In this document: positions 16,038 through 24,921 of the stretch, piece after piece
How positions within the stretch are numbered: the first letter of the stretch is position 1
How the letters are laid out: each line of letters starts with the position of its first letter
NCBI GenBank assembly: GCA_015067605.1
Contig: SVME01000013.1
Coordinates: forward strand, 1-32,846
From: Oscillospiraceae bacterium
GTDB lineage: Bacteria > Bacillota > Clostridia > Oscillospirales > Oscillospiraceae
Length of the DNA stretch: 32,846 nt
Reading direction: 5' to 3'
Notes under the pieces: generated by a model
The model's database searches: none
Seen by the model: only the letters and a program-made list of their open reading frames with translations
Told to the model about the DNA's origin: nothing
Made by a program: the position numbers and the translations under genes

Positions 16038-16578
16038 CCTCTAATTCCTTCTTCATCCGTTCTTTTTCTTCAACAGGTGCTTCTCTCCATTGGGTCCAAT
16101 CATATTTATCGTCAAAACGCGGACGAGAGTTCAACAATGCTTCACTTTTAATCCGGTATTCTTCGATAGAACAAATCCGCACGGCAGGAACGCCGGCATA
16201 AACGCCATTGGAGGGAAGATTCTTGGTTACAAGGCTACCTGCTCCCACTACAACATTATCTCCGATACGCGTATTACATAAAATAATGCTATGGGTACCA
16301 ATAAAAACATTGTTACCGATATCCACGCGCCCCAGCTTAGTGCAGCACTTCACCACATTGGTGCTGGCGTCGTGGGCGAGAATGGTGACGCTGGGAGCAA
16401 TCGTCACATTATCGCCAATGGAAATTAGCCAGGGCCATCCACTGTCAATCTGGAAACCTGCATGAATTGTGCTATTTTGGCCCAATTTCATGCCGTGACT
16501 GAGTAAATACTCCAGTTCCGATTGGTAGCTGGAACCCTTTCGTAAGAGTTTGCGAATTTTTGACACAATTTTTCCCAT
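16018..16578 (-). CDS. Left-handed beta-helix (hexapeptide) acyltransferase
   Basis: 186 residues. Residues ~35-135 show hexapeptide repeats (IGDNVTIAPSVTILAHDAS, VDIGNNVFIGTHSIILC, IGDNVVVGAGSLVTKN) ending PSNGVYAGVPAV, as in LbH-type maltose/serine/WbbJ O-acetyltransferases; H69 in AHDAS fits the catalytic His. Probably O-acetylates the surface polymer or a precursor. GAGGTG ribosome site before the ATG. Base composition is more AT-rich than the rml genes. Acceptor unknown. Confidence 0.85.
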   Translation of the reverse strand: MGKIVSKIRKLLRKGSSYQSELEYLLSHGMKLGQNSTIHAGFQIDSGWPWLISIGDNVTIAPSVTILAHDASTNVVKCCTKLGRVDIGNNVFIGTHSIILCNTRIGDNVVVGAGSLVTKNLPSNGVYAGVPAVRICSIEEYRIKSEALLNSRPRFDDKYDWTQWREAPVEEKERMKKELEDGIGFV

Positions 16579-16587
16579 AGGTACACC

Positions 16588-17577
16588 TCACACAAATTGG
16601 TAAACTTTATCGAAGAGATAACCATAGAGGGTTGTTCTCCCATCGGGCGTCACTTGGGCCAAATCCATTTTGTATGTCAGCTTGTGAAGGGTGTTGTTTT
16701 TTGTCACCCGTGCGAACAGCTCTGGAGTGTATGGCTCATTCAGCACCTGATACATCTCAAAAATATCCGGATTGTTGTCCGGCACTGCGTCGATCACATC
16801 ATGAATGGCAGGGATATGCCGGAAGCCGGTCCAGAGTATATAGTCAATCAGCACATAGTCGATGATGGTATCGTAATGTTCCCACCAGTAGGAGAAGGCA
16901 TCATTCATGTAGCGGAAAACGATGCTGTTTTTGGGGCCGGCCATGGAAAAGCCGCACCAGTTGCCCCGGCAGGCTTCTCGGGCAGTGTATGCGGTGTTAG
17001 AGACCATCCGCTGGCAGTGGAATTTACCCGCAAAAAATTCATCGGGGATACCGTGAGAGAAAAACACCGTTGCATCCAACCAGTATCCGCCGTAGCGGGC
17101 CAGTAGTTGGAACCGCAGCACGTCGGACATGGTGGTCATGGTGATGATCTTCCGGTCAAACTTGTCCAGAATGTGGGCAGGGATATCCACATATTCCTTG
17201 TAATTGTCGAGGGTGATGATGTGCAGCTCCGCCTTATCCGGCGGCAGCACCTGCTTCAACCGCTCATGGCACATTTTCACCAGCTCCGGCATCTGCTCCA
17301 CTCCCTGCCACCAGCAGCACCACACAGGAATCTTCCCCTCCACAGGCGTAGCATCTTCGGGGAGATTTTTATATTTTTCCACCACAGGGGCGAGAATCTG
17401 GTCTACCTTGCTTTCGATAGTGGCGATATAGTGTGGGGACTTACCCGGAGGAATCAACCCATCCCGAAAAGTCGCAAGGGCCACCTTTCGACCAAAGACC
17501 CGCCACCGCTTCGGCATCGCCTTCGTTCCACGGACAAACCGCTGACCTAGATGATATGCTCTTTGAAACAGTCGCAT
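16588..17577 (-). CDS. Capsular polysaccharide synthesis (Caps_synth, OCH1/GT32-like) glycosyltransferase
   Basis: 329 residues. PVWCCWWQGVEQMPELV (84-100), SDVLRFQLLARYGGYWLDAT (151-170; DxD-like region around D168) and NSIVFRYMNDAF are typical of the Caps_synth family, distantly related to GT32 mannosyl/galactosyl transferases with a bound metal. Cytoplasmic side, acting on the growing chain. It follows the pyruvyl transferase stop by seven bases with AGGGA as ribosome site. Sugar specificity not predictable. Confidence 0.85.
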   Translation of the reverse strand: MRLFQRAYHLGQRFVRGTKAMPKRWRVFGRKVALATFRDGLIPPGKSPHYIATIESKVDQILAPVVEKYKNLPEDATPVEGKIPVWCCWWQGVEQMPELVKMCHERLKQVLPPDKAELHIITLDNYKEYVDIPAHILDKFDRKIITMTTMSDVLRFQLLARYGGYWLDATVFFSHGIPDEFFAGKFHCQRMVSNTAYTAREACRGNWCGFSMAGPKNSIVFRYMNDAFSYWWEHYDTIIDYVLIDYILWTGFRHIPAIHDVIDAVPDNNPDIFEMYQVLNEPYTPELFARVTKNNTLHKLTYKMDLAQVTPDGRTTLYGYLFDKVYQFV

Positions 17578-17584
17578 AGTATCC

Positions 17585-18670
17585 CTACTTTATCAGTTGC
17601 TCCAGAACGGCAAAATGCTTCTGGGCCTGTTCTTTGATGGTATCCAGCTGGGAAGTTACCTTCCGATTTTCCTCGGATTCAAGATAACTAACCCAGTTTT
17701 CCTTGCGCAAATCGACTGATCTGCCGGCATAGCCCAAGTCCTCAAGTACATGGGCGGTTTTGTCGCTGTAAATAATCGGCAGTACCGGCCGACCGGCGGC
17801 CAGCGCCAGAATGGTAGCGTGGAATCGGGTGGCGATGACGAAGCTAGCGGAGGAAATGGCAGCAAGCATTTGATTGGCGTTGGTGCCATCATAACAAAGG
17901 TTTGTCACACGGTCATCATCAGGGGCAATGCCCATAGCCTGACGAATCTTGGCGATGGCTTTTTCGTCACCCTCGTGACGGCAGAAGGATGCCAGTGCCA
18001 GCGTGTGCCCCTTGTCTAAGTATTCGCCCAGTAGCTTGGCCATGCCGGAAATGTAGCTTTCATCCAATGCACTCAGACCAAGGCTATCATCTCGACTGGC
18101 GCAGTCGATAAGGGAAACGAATACATTTTTCTCATCCACAGCACATTGGGGCATGGGGTAGTTAAAGAGGATATCCGGCGCTTGCCGTACTGTCGGAACA
18201 TCATTAAAAAGCTCGGCAGAATACTTATCTCGGAAGCAAACATCCTTCATTTTGGCGTAAATTCTTGCCATTTTTGCCCGATATGCCTCCGTACGCCAAG
18301 GGCCAAAATTGCAGCCAATGGCATACATTGGTCGGTTTTCTGCCATATATAGCCACCAATTGCTTACGATATCCCATGTCTCGTACTCATAGAAAATAGA
18401 GCCACCAATGTAAACGACGGCATGGCACTTATCCTCCAGCGCATAGCGATAGCGGTAGACCAGCGAGGGACGCAGTTTTTGCAGAAAACGCACCCACTTG
18501 GAGTCCTTGTCAATGACCTTTAGATTGGGCAAACACTTGAAAACTGCCTTGTTCTCTACGCCGGTCCAGATATAAAATTGCACATCGGGATAACGCTTCG
18601 TAATCGTATGTACGAACAAATCGTCCCCTAAATTCTGCCTGTCATAGGCGTAAAGATAAACTTTTTTCAT
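17585..18670 (-). CDS. Polysaccharide pyruvyl transferase family protein
   Basis: 361 residues of the PF04230 type: NLGDDLF at 13-19, GGSIFYEYETW, a central CFRDKYSAELF, and the C-terminal nucleotide-site signature FVIATRFHATILALAAGRPVLPI. Family members put a pyruvate ketal from phosphoenolpyruvate on a sugar of capsule, EPS or secondary cell-wall polymer, adding negative charge. It sits directly after the ABC exporter genes, so it may modify the chain before export. It lacks the GYYGFNNAGD opening I associate with CsaB, so an SLH-anchor role is not supported. Confidence 0.85.
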   Translation of the reverse strand: MKKVYLYAYDRQNLGDDLFVHTITKRYPDVQFYIWTGVENKAVFKCLPNLKVIDKDSKWVRFLQKLRPSLVYRYRYALEDKCHAVVYIGGSIFYEYETWDIVSNWWLYMAENRPMYAIGCNFGPWRTEAYRAKMARIYAKMKDVCFRDKYSAELFNDVPTVRQAPDILFNYPMPQCAVDEKNVFVSLIDCASRDDSLGLSALDESYISGMAKLLGEYLDKGHTLALASFCRHEGDEKAIAKIRQAMGIAPDDDRVTNLCYDGTNANQMLAAISSASFVIATRFHATILALAAGRPVLPIIYSDKTAHVLEDLGYAGRSVDLRKENWVSYLESEENRKVTSQLDTIKEQAQKHFAVLEQLIK

Positions 18671-18684
18671 TATTAATTCCTTGC

Positions 18685-19983
18685 TCAGGTGTACTCTGTA
18701 CCGGTAATAAGGATATCATCTAAGGATGTACGTCCCCATCTGGGATGATTCCATGCCATGCCATTTACCACTCTTGTATCAGTAATGGTAAAGTGCGCCG
18801 CATGTTCGATTACGTCAAAGAGTTGCTCTCCACCATATTCATTCGTGCAGTACAGTGCTAACTTAACGTGGTAGGCACCCGGTGCCAAATTCGACACATT
18901 TATTTCCCCGCTAAACATATTGCTACCGGGCACAATATTCATATCCCCGAGCTTCGTTGTGGCCATTGCTACGGGAGTATCATCTGCAAAGAAAATCATG
19001 CCACGCATTCTCATATCATTCATGCAACATTTACTGCGTATACGTATTTGGAAAGAGAAACGCTCCCTCTGTTGAAGCATTGGACCCGAGGGGTTTGTAA
19101 ATGTGAATCTTTCCATACAAACATCAGGTGATTTAAGGACGTGCTTTAAAGATGTTAAGTCGATATCTTTTGACAAATCCCGTATCTCATTTTGCATATA
19201 TATACCGATGGCTTCCTCAACATCGCCGTCGTAAATAATCTTGCCCTGATTCAGAACCACACAGCGTGTACAAAGCTGACGGATGGTATTCATATTATGA
19301 GAAACATAAAGAACCGTGCGTCCCTCAGTACCGGCGGCATCACCCATACGTCCCAGACATTTCCTCTGGAACTTCATATCGCCAACGGCCAGAACCTCGT
19401 CCATAATCATGATTTCGCTATCCAAATGTGCCGCTACAGAGAAGGCCAGCTTAACATACATACCGGAGGAATACCGCTTTACAGGCGTATCGATAAAGTC
19501 ACCAACCTCGGAGAATTCGATGATTTGATCCATCTTTGCATCGATTTCCGCCTTGGTCATGCCAAGAATGGCGCCGTTCAGGTATACATTTTCCCGACCG
19601 GTCATTTCGCCATTAAAGCCAGTACCCACCTCCAGCATGGAGGTAATACGGCCGTTGATATCAATTTCGCCCTCAGTAGGGGCCGTAACACGACTCAGAA
19701 GCTTCAGTAGGGTACTTTTGCCAGCACCATTGGTGCCAATGATGCCCAGCGCCTCTCCCTTATAGATTGTTAAATCGATACCATTGAGCGCCATAAAGGT
19801 CTTGCCGATAAGCCGCTGATCCGTGCCGATTTTTGTATTAGGATCCTCTCTACCACGAACTCTGGCCCACCAGCTCTGCAGATCCGCTGTCAGGGTACCG
19901 CCACCAATCTGGCCTAGCTTGTACATTTTCTTAACGCCGGAGAGCTGAATCGCTATCGGACGATTTTTGGTTTTATTTTCCAT
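18685..19983 (-). CDS. wzt: ABC exporter ATPase with C-terminal sugar-binding-type domain (Wzt/TagH-like)
   Basis: 432 residues. Walker A GTNGAGKST at 83-91, signature YSSGM at 171-175 (the form usual in Wzt/TagH), Walker B IMIMDE at 191-196, H-loop H229. Residues ~22-60 hold the extra loop (GQIGGGTLTADLQSWWARVR) typical of polysaccharide exporters. Residues ~280-432 form a strand-rich Wzt-C-type domain, which in known systems recognises a modified non-reducing chain end. Works with the permease just upstream. GGAGAG ribosome site. Drives export of lipid-linked glycan across the membrane. Confidence 0.93.
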   Translation of the reverse strand: MENKTKNRPIAIQLSGVKKMYKLGQIGGGTLTADLQSWWARVRGREDPNTKIGTDQRLIGKTFMALNGIDLTIYKGEALGIIGTNGAGKSTLLKLLSRVTAPTEGEIDINGRITSMLEVGTGFNGEMTGRENVYLNGAILGMTKAEIDAKMDQIIEFSEVGDFIDTPVKRYSSGMYVKLAFSVAAHLDSEIMIMDEVLAVGDMKFQRKCLGRMGDAAGTEGRTVLYVSHNMNTIRQLCTRCVVLNQGKIIYDGDVEEAIGIYMQNEIRDLSKDIDLTSLKHVLKSPDVCMERFTFTNPSGPMLQQRERFSFQIRIRSKCCMNDMRMRGMIFFADDTPVAMATTKLGDMNIVPGSNMFSGEINVSNLAPGAYHVKLALYCTNEYGGEQLFDVIEHAAHFTITDTRVVNGMAWNHPRWGRTSLDDILITGTEYT

Positions 19984-19995
19984 ATTCCGCTCTCC

Positions 19996-20862
19996 TTACA
20001 CTGTATCCATAAAGGTTTTTTCCACACGGTTGAAAATCATAACGCCAAACAAGAAAAGCACCGCAGTCAATCCACAGGACAATCCATAGAAGCCCCAATG
20101 GACGCTGCCCTGTCCCAGAACTGCATAGCGCAGCAGCTCCACCGCAGGGGTAACGGGATTAATCATAAAAATTGTCTTCATCAGGCCATCGCCCACAGAG
20201 GACATGGGATAGACGATGGGAGTAATGTACATCCACAACGAAACACCAAAAGTAACTAAAATGGAAAGGTCACGATACTTGGTAGTCATGCTGGAAATGA
20301 TGATACCAAAGCTCAGACCCATCATACCCAAATGCAGCAGCACCAGTGGAATCAGCGCCCACGCACCCCAGTTCGGGTGTACTTGTCCCTTCACCAGATA
20401 GTAAATCATGAACATCAGTACCAACACCATCTGGATGCCAAACTGGATGATGGAAGACAGTACGTTAGAAATCGGCGTTGCCAGCCGTGGGAAGTAAACC
20501 TTTCCATATACCGCCGCATTAGCAGTAAAGGTCGTAGCATTCTGAGTAACACAAGTAGAGAAGAAAATCCACACCGCATTGCTGCACAAATAGAACAATA
20601 TCGAAGGAATTCCATCTGTTCCAATACCTGCAATGCCGCCAAATACGAATGCATAAATTAGAGAGCTAATCAGTGGATTCAGGAAAATCCACGCCGGACC
20701 AAGAATCGTCTGCTTGTATGTAACGGCGAAGGTTCGTTTGGTGAATAGTACGATGAGATCCCGATACCTCCACACTTCCTTCAAATTCAGTTCGAACCAT
20801 TTTCGTTTTGCACTGATGTGGGTGTGGAAATTGTTAGTGTCGACAGGTTGATTATGCATCAT
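19996..20862 (-). CDS. wzm: ABC-2 type polysaccharide exporter permease (Wzm/TagG-like)
   Basis: 288 residues with about six hydrophobic segments after a ~60-residue cytoplasmic N terminus; LFTKRTFAVTYKQTILGPAW is the family signature before the first segment, and NPVTPAVELLRYAVLGQG near the end is also typical. Forms the channel partner of the ATPase that follows 12 bases later. The start ATG overlaps the stop of the preceding GT2 (AAAATGATG); a second ATG one codon on has better ribosome-site spacing, so either may be used. Confidence 0.93.
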   Translation of the reverse strand: MMHNQPVDTNNFHTHISAKRKWFELNLKEVWRYRDLIVLFTKRTFAVTYKQTILGPAWIFLNPLISSLIYAFVFGGIAGIGTDGIPSILFYLCSNAVWIFFSTCVTQNATTFTANAAVYGKVYFPRLATPISNVLSSIIQFGIQMVLVLMFMIYYLVKGQVHPNWGAWALIPLVLLHLGMMGLSFGIIISSMTTKYRDLSILVTFGVSLWMYITPIVYPMSSVGDGLMKTIFMINPVTPAVELLRYAVLGQGSVHWGFYGLSCGLTAVLFLFGVMIFNRVEKTFMDTV

Positions 20863-21950
20863 TTTCCACCTTTTACTTTCTTAATTATTTTTCTGATATA
20901 CCCTTTAACTGAGATATTAGCCTTACGACGATGCTTCTTATGTTGCTTTATATAACAGTTTAGTGCCTCTTCATTTTCGCCGTTGATAATGAGCAGTTTA
21001 ATTTTCTTCTGCCACGGATAGATGCATTCTCGCTTAGAGAACCAGTTCATTACAAGGTCGTTGGTTAGGGTGTGGAGAATGTTCTGTCGAATCTGATTTT
21101 GATTCTCTACCTGATCCAAGGAACGAAAAATCATGTTTTCTATCGCTCTTGACCAATAGTTACTAACGTATTGGGTATCAAAATCAAAGCGATCCTCATA
21201 TAATTCCCGATAATGGGCAAAATTAGCTAAAATGATTCTAAAATACTCCGGTGTATACCGTTGACTCAAGGAGTTTGGAGTGAAGATATAGTTATAAAAG
21301 CTCTGCTTCATGCTGTAATAGTTTTTGCAATGTTTTAGGTGTCGCAGAAGAAAGGTACGATCCTCCCATGTGCGCTTATCTTCGTCAAAATGTACATTTT
21401 GATTGTGAATAATCTCTGCCTTAAAAATTTTATTACAAGCAAAGTCAAAGATAAAATTATCCTCGTCTTTCCGAAGATTCAGCAATGGTGGCAGAATAAC
21501 CTGTTCCATAAATTCAACGGACAGAAGGGTGTTTTTTGGTATTTTATTACACTGCGGTGTGGATTCACCCTGATTATTGACGTAGTTTAATCCGAAATCC
21601 AAGCAATCCGGGGAATCCTCTAAGAGAATAGGGATGATTGCGGCATAGGTATCAGGCTCCAGTGTATCGTCGCAGTCAATGAAAGACAGATATCGACCCT
21701 TGGCAGCGGCGATCCCTCGGTTCTTGGCAGAGGATGTACCACCGTTTTCTTTGTGGATGACGTGGATATGAGGATTCTTTGCAGCATATTCATCGCAGAT
21801 AGCGCCGCTTTTGTCCATAGATCCATCATTGACTACAATCAACTCAATCCGACCATCCATTTGGCACAAAACGCTTTCGATAGCTCGAGCAACAGTTTTT
21901 TCACCATTATACACCGGCATAATAACAGAAATAAGCGGTTTTCTATCCAT
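20859..21950 (-). CDS. Family 2 glycosyltransferase, AT-rich
   Basis: 363 residues. ISVIMPVYNGEKTV, VVNDGSMD at 39-46, KENGGTSSAKNRGIA at 67-81, then DCDD at 92-95 in place of the usual DSDD, which keeps the DxD metal ligands. The C-terminal half is long, charged and low in similarity to its sister enzymes, ending in a Lys/Arg-rich tail (KKHRRK, KKVKGGK) that could hold it at the membrane. It is visibly more AT-rich than the flanking operon genes, suggesting separate ancestry. GGAGT ribosome site. Confidence 0.9.
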   Translation of the reverse strand: MDRKPLISVIMPVYNGEKTVARAIESVLCQMDGRIELIVVNDGSMDKSGAICDEYAAKNPHIHVIHKENGGTSSAKNRGIAAAKGRYLSFIDCDDTLEPDTYAAIIPILLEDSPDCLDFGLNYVNNQGESTPQCNKIPKNTLLSVEFMEQVILPPLLNLRKDEDNFIFDFACNKIFKAEIIHNQNVHFDEDKRTWEDRTFLLRHLKHCKNYYSMKQSFYNYIFTPNSLSQRYTPEYFRIILANFAHYRELYEDRFDFDTQYVSNYWSRAIENMIFRSLDQVENQNQIRQNILHTLTNDLVMNWFSKRECIYPWQKKIKLLIINGENEEALNCYIKQHKKHRRKANISVKGYIRKIIKKVKGGK

Positions 21951-21965
21951 GACCTTACTCCTTTT

Positions 21966-22940
21966 TTACAGTCCAATTTTTAGGAAATTTCTCACCTGGG
22001 CAGTGCGTATAGGCATAGTGCAAAACATGGCATACCAAAATTTGTATTTAGCTTTGAGGGTCAGTTGGGAATTGGATACCTTCGGGGTAGTGTGAAAGAT
22101 ATCCAATACAACCTTGCAGGCATCCTTTTGTTCTTGTCCCTTCAAGTGGCGTAGGATACTTTGTAAGTGCCAAAGACACTCTAGTGCCAAATTCTGTCGA
22201 GTCAGAGCTGCCAGCTCCGGATATTTCTGCAGATATTCCATCCGAAGTCGCCGTGCTTCCATGCCATCCAGCCGGCGGGGGTTATAGCCCACCCCCATGA
22301 TACTGCCCCCTCGCTGGCGATAGTTGTACATGGGGCGGCTAACCACGGCCACCTTTTCTGCCCGGTCGAAAATCTGATACGTCCAGAAATCATCCTCGTT
22401 GTACCTGCCCTTCTCAAACAGGATGCCTTCAATCACATCCCGATGGTAGAGCTTATTCCACACAGTCTGGTACACCCGATCCTCCCGCACCAATCGGGAA
22501 AGGGCGGGGATGGTAGTCAGCACCTCGTCCTCAGCGACACCACGGACGGACAGTTCGTTCCCCTCTTCGTCCACCAGACGGGTAGCGCAGTCGGCAATCT
22601 GAGCGCTGTTTTGTTTCATAGCATCCAAAAGAACCTGCAAAAAATCCGGCTCAATCCAGTCATCGCTGTCGATAAAGCTGATATATTCGCCGGTGGCTAC
22701 TGCCAGACCTGCATTTCGGGCATCGGACAGGCCGCCGTTCTCCTTGTGGACGACCTTTATCCGGCCATCCTTTTCCGCCCATGCGTCGCACATGGCCGGA
22801 CAACCATCCGGCGAGCCGTCGTCCACCAGAATGATTTCCAAATTAGAATATGTCTGCTCTGCAATGGATTGGACACACTTGTCCAGGTAGACCTCTACTT
22901 TATATATAGGTACAATGACGCTAATCATCGAATCGCTCAT
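21966..22940 (-). CDS. Family 2 glycosyltransferase
   Basis: 324 residues: ISVIVPIYKVEVYLDKC, DDGSPDG at 40-46, KENGGLSDARNAGLA at 66-80, DSDD at 91-94, and the downstream WNKLYHRD block seen in many EPS-locus GT2 enzymes. The ATG at 22940 has GGAAGGG seven bases upstream; an ATG four codons later is possible. Middle of three consecutive paralogous GT2 genes, so probably a product of duplication followed by divergence of sugar specificity. Confidence 0.92.
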   Translation of the reverse strand: MSDSMISVIVPIYKVEVYLDKCVQSIAEQTYSNLEIILVDDGSPDGCPAMCDAWAEKDGRIKVVHKENGGLSDARNAGLAVATGEYISFIDSDDWIEPDFLQVLLDAMKQNSAQIADCATRLVDEEGNELSVRGVAEDEVLTTIPALSRLVREDRVYQTVWNKLYHRDVIEGILFEKGRYNEDDFWTYQIFDRAEKVAVVSRPMYNYRQRGGSIMGVGYNPRRLDGMEARRLRMEYLQKYPELAALTRQNLALECLWHLQSILRHLKGQEQKDACKVVLDIFHTTPKVSNSQLTLKAKYKFWYAMFCTMPIRTAQVRNFLKIGL

Positions 22941-22954
22941 CCTTTATCCCTTCC

Positions 22955-23929
22955 TTACAGGTCGATATTCGGCTTGCGAATTTTGTCGAAGACCCGATAG
23001 ACTAGCACATAGAGCCACGGAAGATACCGCATAAACCGGTAGTTCCAGCGGCTTCGCCGGTCGCCTCCATGGATGATTTTGGCGACCGCCTTCACCTGTG
23101 GACGCAGCGCTTTGCGCTCCGCCCTTGTGCCAGAAGCGTCCCGAAGGAGCCCCTCTCGATACAAATCCAGCAGTGAATAGTGAAGCCTTCCGGCGCAGGC
23201 CTGCTCCAGAGGTGTGCCTTGGTACAAATCCAGCATCCGCTGGGAGGCGGCAACGCAATCTCGCTTAATTTTTAGTCGGTTCGTAACACGGGTGGCAGAC
23301 TGCTCCCGTTCGTAATAACAGTATTTCGGCACATCCAAAAACACCAGTTTTTGTGCTTTTTGAAATACCTCCACGTTCATTAGAACGTCCTCGTTGATTT
23401 TCAATTCCGTATCGAATCGGATATCGGAGAACAAATCTTTCCGATATAGCTTGGTACAAGGGCTACCGGTGAAATGCTTGCCGGTCAGCAGGCACTCGCT
23501 GGCTTCCCAAGGATCTTGCACCAGCAGAATGCCCGTACCCAGCACATCCTTGGTGCTACCGTCAAAATGTACCTTTCGATACCCGCAGTGGGCGATATCT
23601 GCCTGATGCTCCTGCGCCAGCTTTGCCAGAACCTCATACATATCCGGCTCAATGGTATCGTCGGAATCCACGAAGGTGATCATCTCTCCCGTAGACGCTT
23701 CGATACCGGCATTTCTCGCGGCGGACACTCCCTGATTCGCCTGATGAATCACACGAATTCGGCTGTCCGCAGCGGCGTATGTATCGCAGATTGCACCGGA
23801 GCCGTCCTTTCCGCCATCATCCACCAAAATAATCTCCAGATTCTTGTAGGTTTGCCTCAAAATGCTGTCGATGCAGGCGGGCAGAAATTCCTCGCAATGA
23901 TACACTGGTACAATGACAGAAATTTTCAT
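22955..23929 (-). CDS. Family 2 glycosyltransferase
   Basis: 324 residues: ISVIVPVYHCEEFLPAC, DDGGKDG at 37-43, NQGVSAARNAGIE at 65-77, DSDD at 88-91, CTKLYRKDLF and INEDVLMN further on, the pattern of EpsJ-like polysaccharide transferases. GGAG six bases before the ATG; three bases after the stop of the preceding gene. Closely related in layout to the next two GT2 genes. Confidence 0.92.
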   Translation of the reverse strand: MKISVIVPVYHCEEFLPACIDSILRQTYKNLEIILVDDGGKDGSGAICDTYAAADSRIRVIHQANQGVSAARNAGIEASTGEMITFVDSDDTIEPDMYEVLAKLAQEHQADIAHCGYRKVHFDGSTKDVLGTGILLVQDPWEASECLLTGKHFTGSPCTKLYRKDLFSDIRFDTELKINEDVLMNVEVFQKAQKLVFLDVPKYCYYEREQSATRVTNRLKIKRDCVAASQRMLDLYQGTPLEQACAGRLHYSLLDLYREGLLRDASGTRAERKALRPQVKAVAKIIHGGDRRSRWNYRFMRYLPWLYVLVYRVFDKIRKPNIDL

Positions 23930-23932
23930 GAT

Positions 23933-24919
23933 TTACTCCTTGCAAACAGGGGGCAGATTTCGGTACGCCTGAGATTTGACATAGCTCCAGGCATCCTTGT
24001 GAGCCTTTTTGATTAGCGCCATATCCTCTTTACTGTACCGATGGCGCAGCAAATCCGCATAATTCCACGCTTTCAGCCAACACATCCGATAGCACAGCGC
24101 CAGACGTACCCACAGCTTGGCCAAGGGATTCTTTCTGGTGCTGTACAGAAACCGGTGCCAAAAGATAATCCGATTCATATGCAGGGAGTACAGCATAGCG
24201 GGCTTATTGTTCTGGGTAGAGGTTTTGGCGTCGTTATGTACATATGTTGCATCTGCCACCACGATGGTCTTGATATTCCGCAGCCAAGCCTTGTAGAACA
24301 TGGTCTGGTCATCATAGGCGGAATAGCCGTGGGCATCCAGCCACACCTCGTCCTCCAGTTCGATGGCTCGAAGAGCCTGTATATCCGCGAAGAAGCAGGT
24401 CCACGCCAAGGATTGGGCACCGTAGTATTTTTTCTTTTCCGGTTTCAGATGCCGGTTGTAGGAATAGCCTGTGGTATTGAGTACCGAGCAGTACCGATTC
24501 CGATGAAACAAGGTGGGAACGCCGCCACCGCACAGGGCGGCAATCAATGCCTTTCCGCCTTTTTCGGGCAGGAAGGAGTACAGCGGACCGGCAGAAAGAC
24601 CGCATAGCCCTTCGGCGATTGGCTGATAAAGCTTTTGGACAAAATCCGGACCAAAGCTCACATCATCGTCGCAAATCAGTCCATAGGGCGTTTTGCATTT
24701 GGCGATGCCAGTCATCCGCTGGATGACCATGCCCTTGGGGCAGAAATAGAAGGTTTCCCAGCCAAGCTGCTCCTGTGGCAGGGCATATCCCTCCGGCAGA
24801 ACCACAATGACTTCCTTGGGTTGCGGCTCCAGTCCGGCGATAGAATCCAGCAGAGCCTGATATTTTGCACCGGCCTTGCCGGTTGTGCGGATAATCACCG
24901 AGTAATCGATGTGTTCCAC
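23933..24919 (-). CDS. GT-A fold glycosyltransferase (GT2-like, divergent), GTG start
   Basis: 328 residues. IDYSVIIRTTGKAGAKYQALL, PKEVIVVLPEG and CDDDVSFGPDF (83-93, metal-binding DDD) indicate a GT-A enzyme, but it lacks the DDGSxD block of the neighbouring GT2 proteins. YSAYDDQTMFYKAWL resembles the acceptor-side region of rhamnosyl/galactosyl transferases. The start is GTG at 24919, supported by GGAGG seven bases upstream and a gap of two bases from the GT4 stop. Donor unknown. Confidence 0.82.
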   Translation of the reverse strand: MEHIDYSVIIRTTGKAGAKYQALLDSIAGLEPQPKEVIVVLPEGYALPQEQLGWETFYFCPKGMVIQRMTGIAKCKTPYGLICDDDVSFGPDFVQKLYQPIAEGLCGLSAGPLYSFLPEKGGKALIAALCGGGVPTLFHRNRYCSVLNTTGYSYNRHLKPEKKKYYGAQSLAWTCFFADIQALRAIELEDEVWLDAHGYSAYDDQTMFYKAWLRNIKTIVVADATYVHNDAKTSTQNNKPAMLYSLHMNRIIFWHRFLYSTRKNPLAKLWVRLALCYRMCWLKAWNYADLLRHRYSKEDMALIKKAHKDAWSYVKSQAYRNLPPVCKE

Positions 24920-24921
24920 CG

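Noticed and set aside
17585..18670. CsaB-type pyruvylation for S-layer (SLH) anchoring
   Set aside because: The protein belongs to the broad pyruvyl transferase family, lacks the CsaB-type N terminus as I know it, and no SLH-domain protein is encoded in the window.
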